64,000 bases of DNA, from contig NZ_LVWA01000008.1 of NCBI RefSeq assembly GCF_001907195.1, positions 106,398 to 170,397 on the forward strand, read 5' to 3'. How positions within the stretch are numbered: the first letter of the stretch is position 1; each line of letters starts with the position of its first letter. A program made the position numbers and the translations under genes. Positions 54,901 to 62,611 of the stretch are shown in pieces. The stretch is from Pontibacter flavimaris. GTDB lineage: Bacteria; Bacteroidota; Bacteroidia; Cytophagales; Hymenobacteraceae. The notes below the pieces were generated by a model that searched no databases, was not told where the DNA came from, and was given only the letters and a program-made list of their open reading frames with translations.

Positions 54901-56450
54901 CTGGCGGTAAAGATCAGGTTCGGGTCGTTGATGGAGACATCGCCTGTAAACACCTGATTGCGCAGGATGCCGTCGGCCTTCAGGTTCTGGTAATTATAGC
55001 CCAGTAACTGCACCTGCCGGATATCCACGTTCGCCTTTACGTCGGCGGTGTTCAGCGTGAAGCCGGAGCCTTGCAGGCGCCCGCTCATGGAGATGGTGCG
55101 GATCTGCTCCTCCGCATCGAGCAGGCGGCCCAGGTTAAAGCCGTTGGTGGTCACAAAGCCGCTGTAGGACGAGGTGCGGGTGTCGTCGTCTATCTTTAGG
55201 TTGATGTCAGAGCGCAGGTTACCCAGGGCCGTGCCGAACTCGCCGTTGGCCACAAAGTCGTTATAAAAGCCCAAAAATCGCCCCTCCAGGCGCACCGTGC
55301 CCAGCCTGGCCGCCATCCGGTACGTCTCCTGGGGCAGAAATTTCCGGAGGTCCTCGGCGCTGATGGTGGAGGGCTGAAGTCTTAGGTTGGCGAAAGTCTC
55401 TTTAAAATTGGGCAGACCATCCGCATTGATGTTGCCCACGATATGCGTGTTGCGGCCATACTTCAGATCAACATCTGTAGCAGAGAAGTTCTTGACCAGC
55501 CCTTTCAGCTTAAGCGAGTTCACCTGCAGGTTCTCGTCATACTCCTGTAGCTGGGGTGCAAACACGGCAATATCCTGCGAGTATACTTTGCTGTTCTCCA
55601 AGTTGGCCGTCATCGTCACGCTGTCCATGAACTGGGAAAAATTGCCGAAGGTGCTGTAGTCGAAGCGGACGTGGTCTTGCAGGTTGCTGTTGTTGAGCTG
55701 CAGGTCCAGTTCCTCCCAGTCCCAGAAGGTGGAGGCGTAGGTCATGCGGGTGTCCAGGTTGTGCAGGCGCGTGTCGGAGTTCGTTTCCAGTGCCTTCAGG
55801 TCCGTGACCCGCACTTTCAAGGTGTCCGCCAGCTGTACCTCATCGAACCGGCCGCTCAGGTTGGTGAGGGCCAGGTGGCGGTAGTCCATGCCATACTTCG
55901 TGCGGGGAAAGTTAAAGTCGTCGTAGGTGAAGCTGCCGTTCTCAATGATCAGCTCGCCCAGCTCGAAGGTAAAGGGTTTGGAGGCCTTGGTCGTGTCTTT
56001 TACAAACAGCTCCTGCATGGCACTGATGAAGGAGCTGAGGTTGAGCGAGTCGGCTCCCTCATACTTTACCAGGTTAGCCCGCGGCTCCTGCAGCTCCAGG
56101 GTACTTATACTTAGGCTGTTCGGGTTGAAGATGGAGAAGGCGTCAATATCGGCTGTGGCCCGACCAACGTAGAAGAGCTCCTGCTGGCGGTTGTCCCTTA
56201 CCTGCAGCCGCTCCAGCACCACCTTGCTGAAGAACGCAATGTCCACGCGGCCCACGCTCACCTCATGCCTGGTCGCTTCCGACAGGTAGGCAGCCACGCG
56301 CTGCGCCACCTCCGTCTGCACGCCCGGGAAGCGGATGGCGACAAAAACAGCCGCAAACAGCAGGAAAAGGAACAGGAACAGCCCTAAAACTATTTTTAGA
56401 ATAGCTTTTCCTATAACTTTGAAGTAATTTGTTGACTGTTCTTTTTCCAA
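51909..56450 (-). CDS. TamB-like translocation/assembly module protein
   Basis: A 1513-residue inner-membrane-anchored periplasmic protein. A TM helix (about residues 12-35) is followed by an AsmA-like N-terminal region and a long stretch of beta strands. The C-terminal TamB/DUF490 domain lies at about 1050-1430 and includes GGTITWNGDPTAGVMDIRAN and GPLLTPQIQLGLSFDQLPQ. The beta-helix-like body probably bridges the periplasm for lipid or outer-membrane protein transport. The C-terminus (QVRLSYTFFQGRLRVTSETG) resembles an outer-membrane barrel edge. The only plausible start is TTG at 56450, because no ATG fits before the TM helix. That start lies 2 nt from the divergent tsaD. Confidence 0.9.
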   Translation of the reverse strand: MEKEQSTNYFKVIGKAILKIVLGLFLFLFLLFAAVFVAIRFPGVQTEVAQRVAAYLSEATRHEVSVGRVDIAFFSKVVLERLQVRDNRQQELFYVGRATADIDAFSIFNPNSLSISTLELQEPRANLVKYEGADSLNLSSFISAMQELFVKDTTKASKPFTFELGELIIENGSFTYDDFNFPRTKYGMDYRHLALTNLSGRFDEVQLADTLKVRVTDLKALETNSDTRLHNLDTRMTYASTFWDWEELDLQLNNSNLQDHVRFDYSTFGNFSQFMDSVTMTANLENSKVYSQDIAVFAPQLQEYDENLQVNSLKLKGLVKNFSATDVDLKYGRNTHIVGNINADGLPNFKETFANLRLQPSTISAEDLRKFLPQETYRMAARLGTVRLEGRFLGFYNDFVANGEFGTALGNLRSDINLKIDDDTRTSSYSGFVTTNGFNLGRLLDAEEQIRTISMSGRLQGSGFTLNTADVKANVDIRQVQLLGYNYQNLKADGILRNQVFTGDVSINDPNLIFTASGEVNLAEQKKAFNMVADLERIDFQALQLTKEPFILSAEANLNFQGLRLDEFEGTARFDSAFVSYQGNSLSLDSVMVASEIAAGQRSLDLTSNLLDLHVDGNFNYTTLIADLKALVQEYKLNFESDPVATAAYYNRKPRERTSEYAVNYTMNLKQANPILELLVPELTISDSSKVEGSFRHDATAILELYAAIDTIVYDGYTLYGNNIELNTSKMLDNPDVLAAALFTSRQQELPGAGPTQDFFLEGIWSERTIQFATSLRQPLQKNRALITGDLNFLQNQIQIIFDESDITLQQNVWAFIPGNTIYISEAGKRLVFENFALTNQNQVIRAEGEVSGDPDSRLLLNVENFKLSNLNPILPMKIAGEVTAKLTAQDLYNEAMLNAAMQVDSFYLDDVFIGDVVGSTDWSKANQRATVDVGIQRNDKKVLSLTGFYNPRVEEDQLDLLAVLDQANLKLVEPVLRGLFSDLGGNMEGRIRVLGNLNAPVLKGSVLVSGGQFTFDYLNTTYRFSDRIYFGPNSISFRNAQLQDLFGNKATVTGGIAHDGFQDMVIDMEARFRNFMVLNTTEAQNELFYGTAFATGSASVLGPTENLQVKVDARSDANTRIVLPLDYQTDVSRKDFIRFVNNNPEAATGVAVEAESRTVDLSGINLDFNLDVTDDAYFEIIIDRTTGDVIRGSGNGDIQMTIDTRGEFNMYGTFEILQGAYNLNLLEGLVTREFKVVPGGTITWNGDPTAGVMDIRANYTQMASFSGIADVSEISGRYPVTSIIDLRGPLLTPQIQLGLSFDQLPQEIQTHLYSVINSIKNDESELNRQVFSLLVLQRLSPQGTLQFDSSVGAGAVGGSLGSLLSSQLNNFFNSIDSNLEVDIGLGSIGQDALSALQVRLSYTFFQGRLRVTSETGFGGSREDAGGDGYVGNWILDYYISQSGELRARLEYNSIPNIYTRRITQSQSISLLHTKRFDNLHELFGSEKRARRQQRLEQERDRIILDSDPRLEL
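56414..56421 (+). promoter_or_regulatory. -7 element TAACTTTG of tsaD, inside tamB
   Basis: A perfect match to TAnnTTTG, 31 nt before the tsaD ATG at 56453. It lies within the first codons of the divergent tamB gene. A TTTTTAG stretch about 20 nt further upstream is a weak -33. Confidence 0.6.
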
Positions 56451-56452
56451 AG

Positions 56453-57460
56453 ATGACCGAACCTACAATCTTAGCGATAGAATCTTCTTGCGACGAGACC
56501 TCCGCCGCGGTAATCCGTGGGGGCAAGGTTTTGTCTAACATCGTAAACACCCAGGCCGTGCACGAGCAATATGGCGGCGTAGTTCCTGAGCTGGCTTCCA
56601 GAGCCCACCAGCAGAATATCATACCGGTGGTAACGCAGGCCCTGCTTACGGCAAATGTAGCAAAAAGTGAGCTAAATGCTGTTGCCTTCACACGCGGGCC
56701 GGGCCTTTTAGGTGCGTTGCTCGTGGGCTGCTCCTTTGCCAAGTCGTTTGCGCTGGGCCTGGGCATTCCAATAATAGAGGTAAACCACATGCAGGCGCAC
56801 ATCCTGGCCCATTTTATCGATGATCCCAAACCGCAGTTCCCGTTCCTTTGTTTAACCGTGAGCGGCGGCCATACCCAGATCGTGCTCGTAAAAGATCACC
56901 TGGACATGGAGATCATCGGCCAAACCACCGATGATGCCGTGGGCGAGGCCTTCGATAAGACGGCCAAAATGCTGGGCCTGCCGTACCCGGGCGGACCGAT
57001 GCTCGACAAGATGGCTACTCAGGGCAATCCGGACGCCTTCGCGTTTCCGGTGGGCAACATGCCGGCGTATGACTTCTCGTTCAGCGGCATCAAAACCTCG
57101 GTTTTATACTTCCTCAGGGATAAAACGAAGGAGAACCCGGACTTCGTGCAGAACAACCTGGCCGATATCTGCGCCAGCGTGCAGCAAACGTTGATCAAGA
57201 CCTTGCTGAAAAAGCTGAAGCAGGCTTCAAGAGATCTGGGCATCCGTGAGATTGCCATAGCAGGAGGGGTGTCGGCCAACTCAGGCCTTCGGAAAACGCT
57301 GCAGGAGTACGCCGCCAGGTATAACTGGAATGTGTATATCCCTGCTTTCCAGTACTGCACCGACAATGCAGGCATGATTGCCATGGCCGCTCATTTCCAG
57401 TACCTGAAAGGCGACTTTGCCACGCAGTATGTGAGCCCGGAGCCGAGACTCCGTTTCTAG
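56453..57460 (+). CDS. tsaD: tRNA N6-adenosine threonylcarbamoyltransferase
   Basis: Catalyses the last step of t6A37 formation in ANN-decoding tRNAs, together with TsaB and TsaE. The 335-residue protein starts MTEPTILAIESSCDETSAAV. Metal ligands His112 and His116 lie in VNHMQAHILAHF; a later FDKTAKMLG and the ASKH-fold motif AIAGGVSANSGLR are visible. Length is standard. Its start is 2 nt from the tamB start on the other strand, so promoters must lie inside the neighbouring gene. The next genes on this strand are a thioesterase and smpB, a possible operon. Confidence 0.97.
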   Translation: MTEPTILAIESSCDETSAAVIRGGKVLSNIVNTQAVHEQYGGVVPELASRAHQQNIIPVVTQALLTANVAKSELNAVAFTRGPGLLGALLVGCSFAKSFALGLGIPIIEVNHMQAHILAHFIDDPKPQFPFLCLTVSGGHTQIVLVKDHLDMEIIGQTTDDAVGEAFDKTAKMLGLPYPGGPMLDKMATQGNPDAFAFPVGNMPAYDFSFSGIKTSVLYFLRDKTKENPDFVQNNLADICASVQQTLIKTLLKKLKQASRDLGIREIAIAGGVSANSGLRKTLQEYAARYNWNVYIPAFQYCTDNAGMIAMAAHFQYLKGDFATQYVSPEPRLRF

Positions 57461-57473
57461 TTATTCGTAGCTG

Positions 57474-57607
57474 GTTATTCGTTATTCGATTATTGGCAAA
57501 ATAAAAGTATAGTGATGAGAAGAAGTAGTATTCAAACTAAACATTCTGCTAATCCCTTTATCCTGTAAATCCTGAATTCTGACAACGGTTAACGAACAAC
57601 GAATAAC
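57474..57607. repeat. Long-spaced inverted repeat between tsaD and the thioesterase gene
   Basis: GTTATTCGTTATTCG (57474-57488) pairs with CGAACAACGAATAAC (57593-57607), one mismatch over 15 nt, around a 104-nt loop. The left arm starts 14 nt after the tsaD stop and the right arm ends 1 nt before the ATG of the next gene. The loop contains an ATCCTGTAAATCCTGAATTC word. Confidence 0.75.
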
Positions 57608-57608
57608 G

Positions 57609-57995
57609 ATGATCAAACTCGGCGACACCCGAACGTATGTAAAGCACGTAACGGCAGCAGACTTTGCGCGTTTTGAGGATGGGCTGGTGCATGCCGTTTG
57701 CTCCACATTCTCGTTGGCCCAGGCGGCGGAGTGGGCGGGGCGTTTGTTTGTGCTGGAGATGAAAGCAGAAGATGAAGAGGGAATAGGTATCAGCTTAACT
57801 ATCAATCATAAATCGCCTGCATTTGAGGGGGAAGATGTGGAGCTTGTGGCCACACTGAAAAAGCAGGAGGGCAACAAAGTGATCTGCAGCTTCACGGCAA
57901 AAGTAGGGGAGCGCCTGGTGGCCGAAGGAGAAACCGGACAGAAAATTTTGAAAAAAGAAAAACTGGCGAAAATATTGGCGCCGAAGAAAGTATAA
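57609..57995 (+). CDS. Hotdog-fold thioesterase (FlK-like)
   Basis: A 128-residue hotdog protein: TYVKHVTAADFARFEDG, a helix with CSTFSLAQAAEWAGRL and the strand pair ISLTINHKSPAFEGEDVELVA. This is the fluoroacetyl-CoA-thioesterase-like or acyl-CoA thioesterase pattern, in which the hotdog helix and a conserved Glu surround the thioester. The substrate is unknown. It starts 1 nt after the right arm of an inverted repeat, leaving no room for a typical ribosome-binding site outside that arm. It ends immediately before smpB. Confidence 0.82.
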   Translation: MIKLGDTRTYVKHVTAADFARFEDGLVHAVCSTFSLAQAAEWAGRLFVLEMKAEDEEGIGISLTINHKSPAFEGEDVELVATLKKQEGNKVICSFTAKVGERLVAEGETGQKILKKEKLAKILAPKKV

Positions 57996-58463
57996 ATGGC
58001 GAAAGACAAAGACAGAATAAAGAAACACGTTAACATCGTTAACCGCAAGGCCTCTTTCGAGTTCCAGTTTCTGGATAAGTATACCGCCGGCGTGATGCTG
58101 ATGGGAACGGAGATCAAGTCGATACGGGAGGGAAAGGTGAACATGCAGGACGGTTATTGCGTGTTTACCCGCAGTGAGCTGTGGCTGCACAACGTGCACA
58201 TCTCCACCTATACCGAAGGCACCCACTACAATCACGAGCCGATGCGCGCCCGCAAGCTGCTGCTCAACAAGAGTGAATTGCGCAAACTGGAGCGGGGCGC
58301 CGAGGAGCAGGGGGTAACCATCATCCCTACCCGCATCTTCGTGAACGACCGTGGGTTTGCTAAAGTAGAGATTGCACTGGCGCGTGGTAAGAAGCTGTAC
58401 GACAAGCGACAAGACATAAAAGAGAAAGACATGAAGCGCGAAATGCAGCGCAGCGGGCTTTAA
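57996..58463 (+). CDS. smpB: SsrA-binding protein
   Basis: Binds tmRNA and delivers it to stalled ribosomes in trans-translation. The 155-residue protein has the full SmpB core: VNRKASFEFQFLDKYTAGVML, GTEIKSIREGKVNMQDGYC and HYNHEPMRARKLLLNKSEL. RGFAKVEIALARGKKLYDKRQD follows, with the basic C-terminal tail. Length is standard. It begins directly after the thioesterase stop. The ssrA gene for tmRNA is not in the window. Confidence 0.97.
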   Translation: MAKDKDRIKKHVNIVNRKASFEFQFLDKYTAGVMLMGTEIKSIREGKVNMQDGYCVFTRSELWLHNVHISTYTEGTHYNHEPMRARKLLLNKSELRKLERGAEEQGVTIIPTRIFVNDRGFAKVEIALARGKKLYDKRQDIKEKDMKREMQRSGL

Positions 58464-58470
58464 GGATTTT

Positions 58471-58619
58471 GAATGAGTGATTGAGTGAATAGAAGTGTAG
58501 ATTAATTTCTTGTAAGAGTAACAAGGAATAATTTTAAACTCCAGTTATACTTTGCACACTCCTTCTTTGATTGCCCATTTACTTAATTGCTCCTTAAAAA
58601 TTCATTCAATCACTCATTC
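58471..58619. repeat. Long-spaced inverted repeat between smpB and the NlpC gene
   Basis: GAATGAGTGATTGAGTGAAT (58471-58490) and ATTCATTCAATCACTCATTC (58600-58619) pair over 19 of 20 positions around a 109-nt loop. The arms consist of ATTCACTC-type words. The right arm ends about 20 nt before the GTG start of the next gene. Confidence 0.85.
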
Positions 58620-58639
58620 ACTCAATCAAAATTAAAAAA

Positions 58640-59416
58640 GTGGACTACGGAATAGGGATGCTGAGCGTGGTGCCGATGCGCGCCGAGACATCTGACAAGG
58701 CTGAGATCGTAACGCAGCTGACCTTCGGCGAGTGCTACGAGGTGGTGGCGCGCGACGGAAACTGGCTGCAGCTGCAGCTGGCCGCCGACGGCTACCGGGG
58801 CTGGATCGACATGAAGCAACATACGCCCGTTTCGGCGGAATATTACTGGGAGTGGAGCCAGGCAAAGCACCCGCGCGCTCTGGATTTGGTGCAGGTGGTG
58901 CGCAATGCTGATGTTCGTATTCCGGTAGGGTTGGGCTGCTACCTGCCTTTTTTTGACGGGGCAAGTATACGTGTGAATGAGGAGCGCTACCAGTACGATG
59001 GCCGTGCCTCTGATCCTGCAGAGATAGCCACGCCAGCGCAGCTGCTACAGGTGGCAAACAGCTTTCTAAAGGCGCCGTACCTGTGGGGAGGCAAATCCAT
59101 CTTTGGCATAGACTGTTCGGGCTTCACCCAGCTTGTCTTCGGGATATGCGGCTACCAGCTGCCCCGCGACGCCAACCAGCAGGTGAACCACGGCGAGGAA
59201 GTGCATTTTGTGGCGCAGGCCCAACCCGGCGACCTGGCCTACTTTTCTAACCCCGAGGGGCGCATCACGCATGTGGGGCTGGTGCTGGAGGGGCAGCAGA
59301 TTATGCACGCCCACGGCGAGGTGCGCATCGACACCCTGGACCATAACGGCATCTACAACGCCGCCCGCAAGCGCTATTCGCATAACCTGCGCATCATCAA
59401 GCGCATCCACTTCTAA
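58640..59416 (+). CDS. NlpC/P60 cysteine peptidase with SH3-like domains
   Basis: A 258-residue peptidoglycan-type endopeptidase. The N-terminal ~120 residues resemble two bacterial SH3 domains (MLSVVPMRAETSDKAEIVTQ and GIDMKQHTPV-like YRGWIDMKQHTPV). The NlpC/P60 domain has catalytic Cys in FGIDCSGFTQLVF, His in ITHVGLVLEG and a third polar residue in MHAHGEVRIDTLD. No signal peptide is evident, so a cytosolic or non-classically exported form is possible. The GTG at 58640 is preferred because it completes the first SH3 strand. It follows smpB by 176 nt. Confidence 0.9.
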   Translation: MDYGIGMLSVVPMRAETSDKAEIVTQLTFGECYEVVARDGNWLQLQLAADGYRGWIDMKQHTPVSAEYYWEWSQAKHPRALDLVQVVRNADVRIPVGLGCYLPFFDGASIRVNEERYQYDGRASDPAEIATPAQLLQVANSFLKAPYLWGGKSIFGIDCSGFTQLVFGICGYQLPRDANQQVNHGEEVHFVAQAQPGDLAYFSNPEGRITHVGLVLEGQQIMHAHGEVRIDTLDHNGIYNAARKRYSHNLRIIKRIHF

Positions 59417-59497
59417 AGGCTGCTGATTTCTGTTGTCCGGCGCTACAGCTTTTCGGTGAATTCCGTAAAAGAGTAGGCGAAAGACCTGAAATCAGCC

Positions 59498-60001
59498 ATG
59501 AAAGACAAAGTACTCATCCTGAACCAAGACTTCAGCGCCATCGCCGTCTGCTCTGTTCAAAGAGCTTTTCGATTGGTTTGCCTCGATAAGGCGGAGATGG
59601 TCTCCAAGTCTGATGGCGAAGTGCTGCGCACCGTCAGCACCGCCTATCCTGTGCCCTCCATCATCCGGTTGCAGCGCTATGTGCGTGTGCCCTACTACGG
59701 CATTGCCCTGAGCCGCCATAACGTGATGCGCCGCGACAACTACAGTTGCCAGTACTGCGGATCGGTAAAGCAGCTGACCCTGGACCACCTCCTGCCGCGC
59801 TGCCGGGGAGGGGAGACCAAGTGGCAGAACCTGGTGACAGCCTGCTCCCGCTGCAATGCCCGCAAAGGCGACCGCACGCCCGAGGAGGCCGGCCTCAAAC
59901 TGCTCAGCAAGCCCACGCGCCCAACCCTACAAACCTTCCTGCAGTTGCACCTCAACCACCGCAATACCGACTGGAAAGTATACCTGGGGGTAGCGCATTA
60001 A
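59498..60001 (+). CDS. HNH endonuclease family protein
   Basis: A 167-residue protein starting with KVLILNQDFSAIAVCSVQRAF, a Bacteroidota-specific N-terminal region. It ends in an HNH module: CQYCGSVKQLTLDHLLPRCRGG followed by TACSRCNARKGDRTP. The two CxxC pairs bind a structural Zn, and the LDH and Asn-type residues form the beta-beta-alpha metal site. This is the family often annotated as 5-methylcytosine-restriction-like McrA relatives, but no methyltransferase or restriction partner is adjacent. The physiological role is not known. Confidence 0.9.
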   Translation: MKDKVLILNQDFSAIAVCSVQRAFRLVCLDKAEMVSKSDGEVLRTVSTAYPVPSIIRLQRYVRVPYYGIALSRHNVMRRDNYSCQYCGSVKQLTLDHLLPRCRGGETKWQNLVTACSRCNARKGDRTPEEAGLKLLSKPTRPTLQTFLQLHLNHRNTDWKVYLGVAH

Positions 60002-60533
60002 CTGCATTATAGCGTTGCTAATATATTTAGTTGTGTTGGTGTATTCCGCTGATAACCAGCAAGTATAAGCCTCTGAAGTATACTTTAGGTTTAAAGTGTA
60101 GAATTGCAACGTATACTTGCTTTGCCCTCTGCCTTTACAAGTATAAACCAGCCATACTTTGCAAAGCAGGCGGGGGTTCTGGCTCCATATTTATACTCAT
60201 ACTTTCTGCCTGTTTCTTCGCCAAAGGAACAGCGCTGCCAGCGGGTGTCCGCAAGTATGAATCTGGCTTTCCAAAGTATAAACCCGGCTCAACAAGTATA
60301 AAACAAACGCTTCGAACGCCTTGCTAACTTCTTTCGGGGCTCAACTCATTTCTTTAATACCCTCACCAAAAGCGCTTTATAATATCTGCCGGAACTGGTA
60401 TCTGATGAATTTTTTATTTACTTTTGCGGTTCATTCGACTGGATGAGCCCGGGCAGGTGTCCGGGTATGTATAACTAAACCAAACCGGCTACATTGCTCT
60501 AAGCTGGTGGCTACCCAAGAGCAGTAAAACAAT
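60002..60533. promoter_or_regulatory. AAGTATA-rich upstream region of rpsA
   Basis: A 532-nt stretch with no gene. Between 60060 and 60310 there are about ten copies of the AAGTATA/TATACTT motif in both orientations, the densest cluster in the window. The promoter element at 60419-60426 and a ~105-nt leader with a CCCGGGC...GTCCGGG hairpin (about 60448-60466) precede the rpsA start. Such long leaders are common in autoregulated S1 genes, but no binding site was recognised. Confidence 0.6.
60419..60426 (+). promoter_or_regulatory. -7 element TACTTTTG of rpsA
   Basis: A perfect match to TAnnTTTG. Transcription from it would give a leader of about 100 nt. The -33 position is AT-rich without a clear TTG. 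Confidence 0.55.
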
Positions 60534-62426
60534 ATGAGTAATTCTCCAGAAAATTTCGACTGGGACAAGTTTGAGACCCAGGGTTTCGGTGGCGGTTACA
60601 GCAAAGCTGAGAAAGCCGAAATGGAAAAAATGTATGACGACACCCTGACTACCGTACAGGAGCAGGAGGTTGTTACAGGAACCGTGGTTGGCGTTACAGA
60701 TCGTGACGTGATCCTGAACATCGGTTTTAAATCTGATGGCCTTGTGTCTATCTCTGAGTTCAGGGATATGCCGGACCTAAAGCCAGGCGATCAGGTAGAA
60801 GTGTTTATCGAAGACCAGGAAGACCCGAACGGTCAGCTTATCTTGTCCCGCAAGAAAGCCAAAATCGTTTCTGCCTGGGCTAAGATCTACGACGCGCTTG
60901 AGAACGACAACGTTCTGGAGGGTGTGGTGAAGAGAAGAACCAAAGGTGGTCTTATCATGGATATCCATGGTGTGGAGGCCTTCTTGCCAGGATCTCAGAT
61001 CGACGTGAAGCCGATCCGCGACTTCGACGTGTTCGTGGGCAAGAAAATGGAAGTGAAAGTTGTGAAAATCAACGCCGCTTTCGACAACGTGGTGGTTTCT
61101 CACAAAGTACTTATCGAGAAAGACCTGGAGCAGCAGCGTGCCGCTATCCTGAACAACCTGGAGCGTGGTCAGGTACTGGAAGGCGTTATCAAGAACATGA
61201 CAAACTTCGGTGTGTTCATCGACCTTGGTGGCGTAGACGGTCTGCTTCACATTACAGATATTTCATGGGGCCGTATCAACCACCCAGAGGAAGTTCTGAA
61301 CCTGGACCAGAAGGTGAACGTGGTAGTACTCGACTTCGACGACGACAAGAAGCGTATCTCTCTGGGCATGAAGCAGCTTACGCCGCACCCATGGGACGCT
61401 CTTCCTGCTGAGATTGAGGTTGGCTCAAAAGTTAAAGGCAGAATCGTTAACGTGGCTGACTACGGCGCGTTCCTGGAACTGATGCCAGGCGTAGAGGGTC
61501 TGATCCACGTTTCAGAAATGAGCTGGTCTCAGCACCTGCGTAACCCACAGGACTTCATCAAGCAAAACGACGAGGTAGAGGCAGTAGTGCTGACACTGGA
61601 CCGCGAAGAGCGCAAGATGTCGTTGGGCATTAAGCAGCTGACCGAGGATCCTTGGACGAAAGAGGATGTGTTGACGAAATACGCTATCGGTACAAAACAC
61701 ACTGGTATCGTTCGCAACCTGACAAACTTCGGTCTGTTCCTGGAGCTGGAAGAAGGTGTTGACGGCCTGGTACACGTATCGGACCTGAGCTGGACGAAGA
61801 AGATCAAGCACCCATCTGAGTTCGTGAAAGTTGGTGAGAACCTGGACGTAGTTGTTCTGGAGCTGGACGTTCCGAACAGAAGACTTGCCCTGGGCCACAA
61901 GCAACTGGAGGAGAACCCTTGGGATACGTTTGAATCTGTGTTCAACATCGGTTCAGTACACAAGGCTACCGTACTTGAGAAGTCAGACAGAGGCGCTACA
62001 CTGGAGCTGCCTTACGGCATCGAAGGTTTCTCTTTCCCTAAGGGTCTGACAAAAGAAGACGGCTCTCAGGTAGAGGCAGGCGAAACGCTTGACTTCAGAG
62101 TAACCGAGTTCTCAAAAGACGATCGCAAGATCATCCTGTCGCACACGGCTACTCACTCTGAGGTAGAGTCTTCCAGAGCTGCAAGAGCTACGAAGAAGGC
62201 TACCCCTGCTGCTGGCGGTGGTGAGAAGAAGGAGAAAGCTCCGAAGGTTCAGAAAGAAGTAGAGAACAAGTCTACCCTTGGTGACCTGGATGCCCTTTCT
62301 GCCCTGAAAGAGCAGATGCTGGAGAACGAGAAAGAGGCTGGCGTGAAGAAATTAGAGGCGGCTGCTGCTAAAAAAGCAAAAGACTCTAACGAAGACGAAG
62401 CTTCTGAGGAAGAGAACAACGCTTAA
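60534..62426 (+). CDS. rpsA: 30S ribosomal protein S1
   Basis: Large ribosomal protein that binds mRNA leaders and assists initiation. The 630-residue protein has six S1 OB folds in order: GTVVGVTDRDVILNIGFKSD, GVVKRRTKGGLIMDIHGVEA, GVIKNMTNFGVFIDLGGVDG, GRIVNVADYGAFLELMPGVE, GIVRNLTNFGLFLELEEGVD and ATVLEKSDRGATLELPYGIE. They are followed by a Lys/Glu/Ala-rich tail. Domain spacing and length are normal for Bacteroidota. Codon use is biased as in highly expressed genes, and the otherwise ubiquitous AGTATA motif is absent from the whole gene. A strong terminator follows. Confidence 0.97.
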   Translation: MSNSPENFDWDKFETQGFGGGYSKAEKAEMEKMYDDTLTTVQEQEVVTGTVVGVTDRDVILNIGFKSDGLVSISEFRDMPDLKPGDQVEVFIEDQEDPNGQLILSRKKAKIVSAWAKIYDALENDNVLEGVVKRRTKGGLIMDIHGVEAFLPGSQIDVKPIRDFDVFVGKKMEVKVVKINAAFDNVVVSHKVLIEKDLEQQRAAILNNLERGQVLEGVIKNMTNFGVFIDLGGVDGLLHITDISWGRINHPEEVLNLDQKVNVVVLDFDDDKKRISLGMKQLTPHPWDALPAEIEVGSKVKGRIVNVADYGAFLELMPGVEGLIHVSEMSWSQHLRNPQDFIKQNDEVEAVVLTLDREERKMSLGIKQLTEDPWTKEDVLTKYAIGTKHTGIVRNLTNFGLFLELEEGVDGLVHVSDLSWTKKIKHPSEFVKVGENLDVVVLELDVPNRRLALGHKQLEENPWDTFESVFNIGSVHKATVLEKSDRGATLELPYGIEGFSFPKGLTKEDGSQVEAGETLDFRVTEFSKDDRKIILSHTATHSEVESSRAARATKKATPAAGGGEKKEKAPKVQKEVENKSTLGDLDALSALKEQMLENEKEAGVKKLEAAAAKKAKDSNEDEASEEENNA

Positions 62427-62453
62427 TCAAACCTTAAGCTTGTTATACAACAG

Positions 62454-62485
62454 AAAGCCCCGGAGCAATCCGGGGCTTTTTTGTT
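62454..62485 (+). terminator. Rho-independent terminator after rpsA
   Basis: AAAGCCCCGGA / TCCGGGGCTTT around a GCAA tetraloop, then TTTTTGTTT, 28 nt past the stop. Confidence 0.95.
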
Positions 62486-62611
62486 TCCCACTTTAAAGTA
62501 TAGCTTCTCAGTTATGGGTACGGCTAAGTATAAAAGCACCGGTGCGGGGCGTCATCGCAGAACCTAATGCTGTTAACCCAGTTTATACTTAAAAACCAAA
62601 GAAATTAGAAG

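Noticed and set aside
59498..60001. HNH protein as part of a defence or restriction island
   Set aside because: Its neighbours are housekeeping genes (smpB, rpsA), and the family is a common single-copy Bacteroidota protein.
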